Source: Candidatus Bilamarchaeum dharawalense
GTDB taxonomy: Archaea; Micrarchaeota; Micrarchaeia; Anstonellales; Bilamarchaeaceae
DNA length: 64,000 bases
Direction of reading: 5' to 3'
Assembly (NCBI GenBank): GCA_902386555.1
Contig: CABMJJ010000007.1
Span: 62,001 to 126,000 of the forward strand
Part shown: piece by piece, positions 49,016-57,595 of the stretch
Layout of the letters: every line of letters begins with the position of its first letter
Position numbering within the stretch: the first letter of the stretch is position 1
Program-made: the position numbers and the translations under genes
Notes under the pieces: generated by a model
The model's database searches: none
What the model was told of the DNA's origin: nothing
The model's input: the letters and a program-made list of their open reading frames with translations, nothing else

Positions 49016-49561
49016 TCAGTGGTGTATTTCAGATAATGCAAAGACAGTTTCAGTTTTTATAACTCCTTTAACTTCGCGGATGGTATTGATGACAAACTCA
49101 GTGATATCTTTAATGTTAGTCCCATAAACTTTCACAATAATATCAACAGTACCAGATGTTTCAAAGATCTCATCAACATTAGGGTATTTGATTAACTCTC
49201 TTGCCAATCCACCTTTTTTTGATTTAGATTCTAGCAGATTGTTATCTAAGGAAACAAAAACCAGTGCGCAAACTTTTTGACCCATCTTTTCGCGATCCAA
49301 TTGGACGACGTAGTTGCGGATAACACCATTTGCACGAAGTTTTTTGATTCTGTTATGGATCGTAGTTGGAGGAATATTCAGTTTTTTAGCTAGTTGGAAA
49401 ATTGATTGTTTGGCGTTTCTGCTCAATATGTCTATTATCGCGAAATCCTTATCATCTAGCTTAACATCTTCCATGAGTAAAATATGAACTAGGTTATTAT
49501 AAACAGATAAGATTTTGGAATAATTTTCCATTTTTATAAATTTTATGACTAAATAATGCAA
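49016..49561 (-). CDS. Lrp/AsnC-family transcriptional regulator
   Basis: LDDKDFAIIDILSRNAKQSIFQLAKKLNIPPTTIHNRIKKLRANG plus RAM domain. Confidence 0.88.
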   Translation of the reverse strand: MHYLVIKFIKMENYSKILSVYNNLVHILLMEDVKLDDKDFAIIDILSRNAKQSIFQLAKKLNIPPTTIHNRIKKLRANGVIRNYVVQLDREKMGQKVCALVFVSLDNNLLESKSKKGGLARELIKYPNVDEIFETSGTVDIIVKVYGTNIKDITEFVINTIREVKGVIKTETVFALSEIHH

Positions 49562-49618
49562 AAATCACCCACTTTTTCAGGATAAAATTAATATAGAGCT
49601 TCAAATGCATCAAAATCG

Positions 49619-50770
49619 GTGATAGCAATGATTGTCTTGGTTGATGGTGCATTTGTATCGGATATATTGGTGGAAACGTGTGTAAAGTATGAAATTCCAA
49701 TTTATGCAGCGAATAAACAACTGAAAACGAAGATCAGATCACACGGTCGGGCTACAATTTCGATTAAACAAGCAAAGAAAGTTTTCAAGAACGGAGAGAG
49801 GGCATATACCTCTGCGGAAAGCGTGCTACCCATAGTACATTCAAAGATAGTTGATGTTTTCAAAAACAAGTTTCTCTTTAGGACTATTTTGTCTTCATTT
49901 CCGGAGTATAGAGACTTTTTCTTTAGGGAATTGAGCAAAGAGGAGTTAGCAAATTTTCAGCCATCAAAAAAAGTAGTGCTCAAACCATCACGTGGTTTTT
50001 TCAGCCTGGGGGTACGGGTATGTTTACCTGAAAATTTTAATGAAAACGCTAAAGGAGCAGTAAAGGAGGTTGAAAATGCGACCAAGACTTACCCGAGTGC
50101 AACATTGAAAGAGGATAAATGGATAGTTGAGGAGTACATAACTGGAAAAGAATTCGCAGTGGATGCTTATTTTGACAAACAAGGAAATCCGGTGGTAAAT
50201 GCAGTATATTACCATCCTTTTAGCGATGAAATGGATACACGAGATTTGCTTTATTATTCTAACAAGAGAATAATGAAAGAGCAGGTTCCAAAGGTCAAAC
50301 TATTTCTGACTAGGCTACGTGATGCGGTTTCTTCATCTTCTAGGATTAGTAACTTTCCTCTGCACATGGAATACCGAATAAGAAATGGGGTTGTTTACCC
50401 TATTGAGATTAACCCTTGGAGATTTGGAGGGTTTGGACTGAGTGATTTGCCTGCAGTGTGGGGCTTAAACCAATATGAAAGATTCTTTGGACTTAAAACC
50501 AATGAAAAAGCAGAAATGAAGGATGGGATAAACTACGCGTTTATCTTGTGTAGAAACCCAGTTAATTTGAGTGATAACCAGAGATACCAGATAGACCACG
50601 AGGGATATAGAAAAATGCTGAAAGATTTGGAGATTGAAGTGAAACAATATCATAAATTTGATTATAAAAAATTCGGGGTTGCTTCTGTTGCCAATTGTGA
50701 GGCATTTAACGAGAGAAAGATGGTGAGTTTATTGAAATATGATACCTCTCCGCATTATCTGCCAGTATAA
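49619..50770 (+). CDS. ATP-grasp-domain protein
   Basis: VVLKPSRGFFSLGVRV, WIVEEYITGKEFAVDAYF, YPIEINPWRFGG. Confidence 0.82.
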   Translation: MIAMIVLVDGAFVSDILVETCVKYEIPIYAANKQLKTKIRSHGRATISIKQAKKVFKNGERAYTSAESVLPIVHSKIVDVFKNKFLFRTILSSFPEYRDFFFRELSKEELANFQPSKKVVLKPSRGFFSLGVRVCLPENFNENAKGAVKEVENATKTYPSATLKEDKWIVEEYITGKEFAVDAYFDKQGNPVVNAVYYHPFSDEMDTRDLLYYSNKRIMKEQVPKVKLFLTRLRDAVSSSSRISNFPLHMEYRIRNGVVYPIEINPWRFGGFGLSDLPAVWGLNQYERFFGLKTNEKAEMKDGINYAFILCRNPVNLSDNQRYQIDHEGYRKMLKDLEIEVKQYHKFDYKKFGVASVANCEAFNERKMVSLLKYDTSPHYLPV

Positions 50771-50851
50771 TTTTTGTTCCTTTTTACAGCACGTTTTTGG
50801 TTCTTTTTACAAAAAATGGTCGTTCACTGCGAGGCGAAGCCGAGCTTTAAC

Positions 50852-50892
50852 AACCAGTTTTTGGCTTTACCTTTTTCCTAAAAAGGTAAAAG
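50852..50892 (-). repeat. dispersed hairpin element abutting the 3' end of tRNA-His
   Basis: Minus strand CTTTTACCTTTTTAGGAAAAAGGTAAAG + CCAAAAACTGGTT. Confidence 0.7.
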
Positions 50893-50964
50893 GGCCACAA
50901 CCGTGAATCGAACACGGGCCTAGAGGGCCACAGCCTCTCACGCTACCATTACGCCATTGTGGCC
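50893..50964 (-). tRNA. tRNA-His(GTG)
   Basis: GGCCACAA (with encoded G-1) / TTGTGGCC; anticodon arm AGAGG-CTGTGGC-CCTCT; T-arm CCGTG-TTCGATT-CACGG. Confidence 0.95.
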
Positions 50965-51093
50965 ATTTTGGTTTGATGATTTTTGCAAAGCCAAAAATGG
51001 GGCTAATAGTCAACAGCTAATAACATCAAGAATCAGTCAGTTAGCTGTGCCTAACAATAGAAAAGTGCAATTATCTATTTAAAATACTGGCGT

Positions 51094-51465
51094 TTACCAA
51101 AGAACTGGCTTTTTCTTTGTATATTTTTCGATTAGAACGGTTAGATGATCAATGAGAGAGACTAGTTTTTCATCATCCCGAGCATCACCTGACCAAATTT
51201 CCATTTTTTGATTTTTTATTGCAAACAGGTATTTTGGTTCGTCTGGCTGGCCTGATCTTGTTGATTGTTTGAAATTTGCATTATCGATTAGATTCCAAAT
51301 TTTGTCTGAATCACTTTCATCAAGATAGAATTCGCCGTAATTCTTGATTTGCCCCTTAATATTATGGGAGATGGTAACGACTCTGTCCTCTAATCTGAAA
51401 AACCATGATCCAAATCCTTCTGGGTGAAATGTCCCACCGCTTGAAAATTCAAATATATCTTTCAT
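51094..51465 (-). CDS. hypothetical protein
   Basis: 123-aa ORF downstream of the MBL gene. Confidence 0.65.
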   Translation of the reverse strand: MKDIFEFSSGGTFHPEGFGSWFFRLEDRVVTISHNIKGQIKNYGEFYLDESDSDKIWNLIDNANFKQSTRSGQPDEPKYLFAIKNQKMEIWSGDARDDEKLVSLIDHLTVLIEKYTKKKPVLW

Positions 51466-51473
51466 AGAAAAAC

Positions 51474-52361
51474 CTATTTGTTTAGGATGAGACTTTTTCT
51501 GGCTTTGAGAACTTCAGTACCATTACCGCAAAAAAACTCAACTTTCTTTGCTCCACTTTGTTCAACATAATAAACAAGATCATGAAAATCTGCATGATCA
51601 CTTAATGGAAATGCAATGTCAGTATCAAAACGATGATAAAGTGCCCATCCAGTTGCAACAGCACAATAGGTTGGTCTTTCAAAAGCTTCAGCAAGACGGT
51701 AGGCAAAATATCTTTTTGCCCTGCTCATGGGAACTATGGAAACAAAACTTCGAGACATGACTTCTTCTGCTTCCTCACTGCCAAGAACCAAACGATCTAA
51801 TTTTACACCGTATTTTTCATAAATCGAACAAAATTCTTCTGTTTTTTTAGTAACCAAAGGTGCAATGCCATATTCATTGAGAATTCTGATCATTTCCTGC
51901 GCTTTGCCAAGTTCATAGCACCCAATTAGTAGATTATTTTGTGAGTTTTTATTGAGCCAATTGTGGATCATATCATAAACAGCTTCAGCAGGTGGAAATA
52001 CATATTTTGGATCGCCATAGGTTGCTTCGATGACAAGATGATCGCATTGGGCAATATCTGCTTTGAATCCAAGAATATTAGGTTTCAAAGATATATCCCC
52101 GGTGTAGACTACTCTTTCACCATCGCAATCAGCAACAAGCTGTTTTGCACCTAGAATATGGCCAGCATCAATGGTTTTGACACCATCACAGGAGAATGGT
52201 TCCAGATCTATACCTGCAAGATCAAGAGTCTCAAAACTTGAGATAATTTGCTTATGCCTTCGGATTCCACTTGTGTGATCAGAATGAGCATGAGAGAGAA
52301 ATGCGATACCCCCTTCTGAAGAGTCAAGACCGATAACTAAACCATTGCATGGGATACGCAT
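51474..52361 (-). CDS. metallo-beta-lactamase-fold exonuclease-like protein (SNM1/beta-CASP-like)
   Basis: FLSHAHSDHTSG, DAGHILGAKQLV, YTGDISLKP, FPLSDHADFHDL. Confidence 0.82.
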   Translation of the reverse strand: MRIPCNGLVIGLDSSEGGIAFLSHAHSDHTSGIRRHKQIISSFETLDLAGIDLEPFSCDGVKTIDAGHILGAKQLVADCDGERVVYTGDISLKPNILGFKADIAQCDHLVIEATYGDPKYVFPPAEAVYDMIHNWLNKNSQNNLLIGCYELGKAQEMIRILNEYGIAPLVTKKTEEFCSIYEKYGVKLDRLVLGSEEAEEVMSRSFVSIVPMSRAKRYFAYRLAEAFERPTYCAVATGWALYHRFDTDIAFPLSDHADFHDLVYYVEQSGAKKVEFFCGNGTEVLKARKSLILNK

Positions 52362-52386
52362 AGTAATGGTATACACACAAAAAATA

Positions 52387-53067
52387 TTAATACATTGACT
52401 GGTCTTCAGATTCAACATATTCGTAGCTAAGAATATCTCTAATCATCTTGGCTCTTTTTTTCCCAACAACAAATGCCAAATCCTTCTCGCTGGCTTTCAT
52501 AAGATCCTCCACCGTGCCAAAATGTTTCAATAGTGCTTTTGATAACTTGGGACCAATGGAAGGAAGCATCTCTATGATAGAACGAGCAGATTGGGACGGA
52601 GTCAATGTGTGTTTTTTTGCATAGATTCTCATGGGAGTTTTCTTTGCAATTTGCTCATGTTTTGCAAGGTTGAAAACAAGATCCGCGGTTCCGTCCTTAT
52701 CTCTTGTAAAAATTAAAGATGCACCAAAATCAGCCATTATGGATGCGTAGGCACCCATCAATGCATTTCGATTTATTCTACCATCATCATTTGACCCTTC
52801 AACAATGATAATTACTCTTTCATAATTTTTTATTAAATTTGGCAATTGGGTGAAAAGTCTGCCGTCAATGATGGATGATTCAAAATCAGATCGCGTTTTC
52901 CTTTCAACAACAAGACGGGAAGAACAGAGAAAATCTCCAACATCAAGAACTCTTCGATCAACTTCTGCCCCCCAGCCTTTGAATAGATTGTCAAACAATT
53001 GGTCTTCACGATGATCAATGGCAATTCTGATCTTGTCACTGGGTGTAGACTCTAAAAATTGCTGCAT
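52387..53067 (-). CDS. ERCC4-domain (XPF/Mus81/Hef-like) nuclease with C-terminal HhH
   Basis: DHRE, GDFLCSSRLVVERKTRSDFESSIIDGRLFTQ, SIIEMLPSIGPKLSKALLKHFG. Confidence 0.92.
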   Translation of the reverse strand: MQQFLESTPSDKIRIAIDHREDQLFDNLFKGWGAEVDRRVLDVGDFLCSSRLVVERKTRSDFESSIIDGRLFTQLPNLIKNYERVIIIVEGSNDDGRINRNALMGAYASIMADFGASLIFTRDKDGTADLVFNLAKHEQIAKKTPMRIYAKKHTLTPSQSARSIIEMLPSIGPKLSKALLKHFGTVEDLMKASEKDLAFVVGKKRAKMIRDILSYEYVESEDQSMY

Positions 53068-53756
53068 TATTTCACCGAGGATAGGTAATCAGTGATTTCA
53101 TCAAAACCAATGGAGCAGCCAGCATATTTCATCTTATACAATGCAGCTTCAAGTGCTTCTTTCTGAAGTTTTTGAAAACTTTTGAAATAACCATTTTCGT
53201 AGGCAAGCATAACAAGTTCGCTGCTGCGCAGACTTTTTAATTCAGAAATTTGGGAAGCCATATCTCTAAATCCATTTTTATTAATCATAACATTTACTGA
53301 AAATTCCCGTTCAAGATGTTCCTTGAGTTTGAATGGGGCTTCGATTAGCAACCGTGTGGTTCTTTCGTCAATAAGAATAGTATTGATTCCCAACTCTTTT
53401 GATAGAACAAGCATTTCCGATTCGCCATAGTGAATAAGTCTAACTGGCTTGCCTTTAATGTAAAACATATTATTGGCCGCATTCATGAATCTTCTGGCTT
53501 CCGATTCAATTTTTGCATCAACAACAACAATAACTCCATCATCTATTGCATCCTTTAATCGTATGGCAGAAAAAAGATGTTTTCGCAGATCACTTTGCAA
53601 TGGACGGGTTACCGTTTCATATTCCACAGATGGAGGAATGATAAAACGAACATTGTAATTTTCTGCAAAGAAGTATAATACAGAATCAAGACAGCCGGCA
53701 GTAAGGGTAATCAGGGCACCGGAATCACAAAGAACATCACGCGTCATGGGAATCAC
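53067..53756 (-). CDS. PIN-domain-like protein
   Basis: VLCDSGALITL, GESEMLVLSKELGINTILIDERTTR. Confidence 0.72.
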   Translation of the reverse strand: MIPMTRDVLCDSGALITLTAGCLDSVLYFFAENYNVRFIIPPSVEYETVTRPLQSDLRKHLFSAIRLKDAIDDGVIVVVDAKIESEARRFMNAANNMFYIKGKPVRLIHYGESEMLVLSKELGINTILIDERTTRLLIEAPFKLKEHLEREFSVNVMINKNGFRDMASQISELKSLRSSELVMLAYENGYFKSFQKLQKEALEAALYKMKYAGCSIGFDEITDYLSSVK

Positions 53757-54313
53757 TGGCTAACTAATTTTCGTGCAACTTTCATTCTATCTCCGATTTT
53801 CATCTCGTCCTTTAATCTATCAAACATCATTGTTTCTCCTGCATAATCCAGGATTTCCTGTTTGTCAAGACCAGTCATATCAGCAGCAACACCAAGGCTC
53901 ATACCCTGTGCATAGAAAGTCGCGGCCATTTTTAATCTGCCTTTGGTTACAAGATCAACAACAAATCTTGGATCTCTATCTTCCAAATGTGCAACTGCCC
54001 TTTCAAGTTCAGAGAATATATTAAGAACTTCTTCTTCCTGAGCCTGATCAATCCGATTTACTAATTTTTCAAGTGTTTTTTCAATTGCATTGAGTGAACT
54101 TTCAAATTCAGGACTTAGAAATCTGGGCTTGGAAACTATTTTTGATAAAACATAGGAGTAGGTACCAAGATTGAATGTGACTCGGTTAAATTCAAGATAG
54201 CTGACTTTCAAAACTTCGTCGTTTAATTTACGTAATTTTCTTTGATCACGAGATTTAAATGAGGAGAGAATGCGATCTGCAAGTGAATTTAGTCGTATCA
54301 AAGGTTCACCCAT
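53753..54313 (-). CDS. helical protein with C-terminal HTH-like segment, in the ERCC4/PIN operon
   Basis: Overlaps the downstream start; GMSLGVAADMTGLDKQEILDYAG. Confidence 0.7.
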   Translation of the reverse strand: MGEPLIRLNSLADRILSSFKSRDQRKLRKLNDEVLKVSYLEFNRVTFNLGTYSYVLSKIVSKPRFLSPEFESSLNAIEKTLEKLVNRIDQAQEEEVLNIFSELERAVAHLEDRDPRFVVDLVTKGRLKMAATFYAQGMSLGVAADMTGLDKQEILDYAGETMMFDRLKDEMKIGDRMKVARKLVSQ

Positions 54314-54394
54314 GGGAGATGAGCAATAGCTTTATAAATGTATCATGATCATATCATGACAGTTGCGTGATTTCATCGCAACCCGGTGATGCTC

Positions 54395-54820
54395 ATGAAA
54401 GACAACAGCGATAAAGAATTTAAAGCTATTGACAGCGCGTTCACCAAAGAAATACGAAGTGACCTCGAACAGAACATGGAACGTTTCAGGGATCCGATTG
54501 TACTTGGCGAAATGGTCTATCGGCTGCTTGAAGAACGAGAAAACACAAACAGGCTTCTGAAAAATATTCTCCAAAAATTGGAACAAATAGAAGCTAAGAC
54601 ATTTGCAAAAACTCCACAAGATGAAACAATGCTTCCAGAAATTGACGAACAAATACTGAGCTTTGTTAAAGAGTCAGGAAAAGTGACTTCCGAAGAAGTT
54701 CGGGCAAAGTTCAATTATCGAGGTAAGAACGCGGCATCCGCGAGGCTTAACCGCCTCTTCGAAATGAACCTGTTGAAAAAACAGCAGGTTGGGAAGAAGG
54801 TTTACTTCTTTCCTCAGTAA
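54395..54820 (+). CDS. winged-helix-like DNA-binding protein
   Basis: C-terminal IDEQILSFVKESGKVTSEEVRAKFNYRGKNAASARLNRLFEMNLLKKQQVGKKVYFF. Confidence 0.75.
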   Translation: MKDNSDKEFKAIDSAFTKEIRSDLEQNMERFRDPIVLGEMVYRLLEERENTNRLLKNILQKLEQIEAKTFAKTPQDETMLPEIDEQILSFVKESGKVTSEEVRAKFNYRGKNAASARLNRLFEMNLLKKQQVGKKVYFFPQ

Positions 54821-54885
54821 ATAGCCAAGAAACCTTGGTTCCAACTAAAAGGAAGTTGGAAAGAAACCCGGGTTTCTTTCATATT

Positions 54886-55018
54886 GATGGCAAGGCTGAG
54901 AATGGGTCGTACCTCCCGCCTCTCTCAAATTTTTATGATCCATTCTCAACTTGTCGGATTATTCCGGCAAGCCTTGTTATCCTCCCACTCTGCTAGACGC
55001 TCTGACCAGGGTTTCTAG
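54886..55018. ncRNA. candidate structured RNA unit A
   Basis: GATGGCAAG...CTTGTTATCCTCCCA...CTAGA-N-CTCTGACCAGGGTTTCTAG, shared with unit B. Confidence 0.4.
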
Positions 55019-55090
55019 CAAATTTTCTTTTTTATTTTCATCAAAAAGGAGATTCAAAAAGAACCATTGGTTCTTTTTATTTTCATAAAA

Positions 55091-55166
55091 GATGGCAAGT
55101 GCCGACCACACTTGTTATCCTCCCAATAAAAGAGTGCACCTAGAAATTCTGACCAGGGTTTCTAGG
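55091..55166. ncRNA. candidate structured RNA unit B
   Basis: GATGGCAAGTG...CACTTGTTATCCTCCCA...CTAGAAATTCTGACCAGGGTTTCTAGG. Confidence 0.4.
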
Positions 55167-55180
55167 AATATCTCTTTTTT

Positions 55181-55225
55181 CTACCTTTTAGGAAAAGGTA
55201 GAACCAAAACTTGGTATATAGCGTT
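55181..55225 (+). repeat. dispersed hairpin element
   Basis: CTACCTTTTAGGAAAAGGTAG + AACCAAAACTTGGT. Confidence 0.65.
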
Positions 55226-55258
55226 AGCTTTATTCTAAGGAGATGACCTGGGTCCTTT

Positions 55259-55414
55259 TTATTTCCAATATTCTCCTTTTCCTCGTAACATAAAGTAGAC
55301 GATTATTGCTATTAGAAATATTACTGCCAGAATAGCCAGGAGCAGAAGAACATTGTCAGGAATAGTAAGTAGGTTTATTTTGTCAGGGTTTGGAATATTT
55401 GGCGTAAAATTCAT
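55259..55414 (-). CDS. small single-TM protein
   Basis: MNFTPNIPNPDKINLLTIPDNVLLLLAILAVIFLIAIIVYFMLRGKGEYWK*. Confidence 0.55.
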   Translation of the reverse strand: MNFTPNIPNPDKINLLTIPDNVLLLLAILAVIFLIAIIVYFMLRGKGEYWK

Positions 55415-55423
55415 AAAATAAAT

Positions 55424-56914
55424 GTGAAGAGCAATTATAAATATAGGGTGGGAAATATGATCATGAATTTTGAGACTACCAAAGACGTAGTAATACCACA
55501 AGATCCTTTCGAAAGGATAATTGGTCAACCAGAAGCAGTAGCCATTGCCAAGATGGTACCTCACCAAAGAAGACATTTACTACTAGTTGGACCACCAGGC
55601 ACTGGTAAGAGTATGATTGCTCAGGCCATTGCCAGTGTGCTCACTACCCCAAGATACGAAGTTTCAGTATTAGACAATTCAGAAAACCCAGAAAGACCGA
55701 TCGTCCAGATAAGGGATGATGATCAGATAAAAAAAGATGAAAAAGAGAAAAAAACTGAAACCAAAATTGGTGTTGAGGTTAGTCCATTTGATGTACCTAC
55801 ATTTGTATCGGAAAGATTTGGTTTTAGATGTCGCAGATGCGCGGCTCTAAGCCCTTTCACTGAACCAACTTGCCCCCAATGCGGTGCAGCAAAAGCACAG
55901 AAAAATATGTTTGAAAGATTTAACCTACCACCTCAGGGCAATCTGCCTCCTATGGAAGGGGACAGGATGAGGGTGGCAACCACCAGGAGAGACATTTCCG
56001 GTAAGGAAGAAGTAATCATCTATGATAGAACAATTGATGGAAAAATAATCATGCTAAAACAGGATGAAGTAAAAAAACTTGAAAAGATGATAGAAGAGGA
56101 GAATAGGAAGAAGAAAAGAAGAATCCTAGTTCCTCTAAAAAGACCAACTTTTGTCCAGGCAAGCGGAGGAAGTGAAACTGAATTGCTTGGAGACATAAGA
56201 CATGATCCCTACGGCGGTCATCCTAACCTTGGAACTTCACCCTATATGAGAGTGGTTCCTGGTGCAGTTCATGAAGCCCATGAGGGAGTTCTATTCATTG
56301 ATGAACTTTCCACCCTAGGTGATATTCAAAGGCATATTCTTACTGCGATGCAGGAAAAACAATTCACCATTGTAGGCAGAAATCCAATGAGCAGTGGTGC
56401 AGCTGTGCGAGTGGAAGGAATGCCCTGTGAGTTCATATTCGTTGGAGCATGTAATATTAATGATTTGAAATCCATAGTTCCACCACTCCGATCTAGAATC
56501 AGAGGAGACGGGTACGAGGTATTGATGAATGCCTATATGGATGACAATAAAGAAAATGAGGATAGACTAGTGCAGTTTATAGCTCAGGAAATAGTAAAGG
56601 ATGGGAAAATCCCCCATGCAAATCGTGCAGCAGTTAATCTTGTTGTAGATGAAGCACGAAATATTGCTAGAAAAATAGATAATGTAAAAGGATTTACTCT
56701 TAGACTCAGAAATCTTAGTGGTATATTAAAAATGGCAGGCGACATGGCCAAGACCAACAAAAAAGAGTTCATAGAGAAAAAAGATGTGGAAAAGGCAATT
56801 AAAGAGTCCAAACCAATAGAAGAGAAAGTAAGAGAGAAATATGGAAGTTGGTGGGCTGCTGAAGCTGCAGACTTTGGAACTAAGAGCGAAAGAGCAGGTC
56901 CAGAAACTGCATAG
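55424..56914 (+). CDS. LonB-like AAA+ ATPase lacking the S16 protease domain, with zinc-ribbon insertion (start may be a downstream Met)
   Basis: GPPGTGKSMIAQAIA, CRRCAALSPFTEPTCPQCG, LLGDIRHDPYGG, GVLFIDELSTL, RSRIRGDGYEV; ends soon after the AAA+ lid. Confidence 0.88.
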   Translation: MKSNYKYRVGNMIMNFETTKDVVIPQDPFERIIGQPEAVAIAKMVPHQRRHLLLVGPPGTGKSMIAQAIASVLTTPRYEVSVLDNSENPERPIVQIRDDDQIKKDEKEKKTETKIGVEVSPFDVPTFVSERFGFRCRRCAALSPFTEPTCPQCGAAKAQKNMFERFNLPPQGNLPPMEGDRMRVATTRRDISGKEEVIIYDRTIDGKIIMLKQDEVKKLEKMIEEENRKKKRRILVPLKRPTFVQASGGSETELLGDIRHDPYGGHPNLGTSPYMRVVPGAVHEAHEGVLFIDELSTLGDIQRHILTAMQEKQFTIVGRNPMSSGAAVRVEGMPCEFIFVGACNINDLKSIVPPLRSRIRGDGYEVLMNAYMDDNKENEDRLVQFIAQEIVKDGKIPHANRAAVNLVVDEARNIARKIDNVKGFTLRLRNLSGILKMAGDMAKTNKKEFIEKKDVEKAIKESKPIEEKVREKYGSWWAAEAADFGTKSERAGPETA

Positions 56915-56968
56915 GTTGATTCATGGCCAACCCCAAAGAAATAAATAGCTTAGACTAGTTATTTCCTC

Positions 56969-57484
56969 ATGAAAAATATAGTCTTGGCTTTCATATTTGG
57001 TATGCTAATCCTAGCTGGTTGTAATTCAGTTAAACCCTATGATGCCAGCCCAAATGAGCAACCACCTTCCTTATTCCCGTTTTTGGAATCCCCTGATACT
57101 AAAGTGATATACCCTAGCTATTTTGAAATGGTCAAGAACACAACAACAGGGGATTACTATGTTTATTTTATCCTGATGAACAAACCAGGGTACAATGTTG
57201 TTACTCCGGTTCAGGCAAATATTACCATGGTTGATCCTGATGGGAAAACATTCTATTCTCATTCATTTGATGTGAAAAAAGAAGATTATGTAATGTATAC
57301 CTCAAGGATTAGCAATAAACCAATTGGAAAGGCATTTGTAGTTCCCATTGACTATGAACTGATCAATCAAAGCTGGTATTCCTTTGACATGAGATTGGAC
57401 ATTTACATACCAGAAGCCGTACCTGAGAAACAACTTAACGAATATAGAATGGTAAAAGTGAAGAACATTGCCGAAGTAGATTAA
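56969..57484 (+). CDS. hypothetical lipoprotein
   Basis: Signal peptide with ILAGC lipobox. Confidence 0.75.
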   Translation: MKNIVLAFIFGMLILAGCNSVKPYDASPNEQPPSLFPFLESPDTKVIYPSYFEMVKNTTTGDYYVYFILMNKPGYNVVTPVQANITMVDPDGKTFYSHSFDVKKEDYVMYTSRISNKPIGKAFVVPIDYELINQSWYSFDMRLDIYIPEAVPEKQLNEYRMVKVKNIAEVD

Positions 57485-57595
57485 GTAATTGCATGCTGAG
57501 GAATTTGCTAATCGGATTTGTATTTTTGATTGGATTTGGTGGATTGTACTGATTCCCATTTTATTTGGTGGTGGGTATTACCTATTGAAGAGATA

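Noticed and set aside
54886-55018. Fluoride or other known riboswitch
   Set aside because: GATGG motif present but the rest of the known consensus is missing; left as an unassigned structured RNA.
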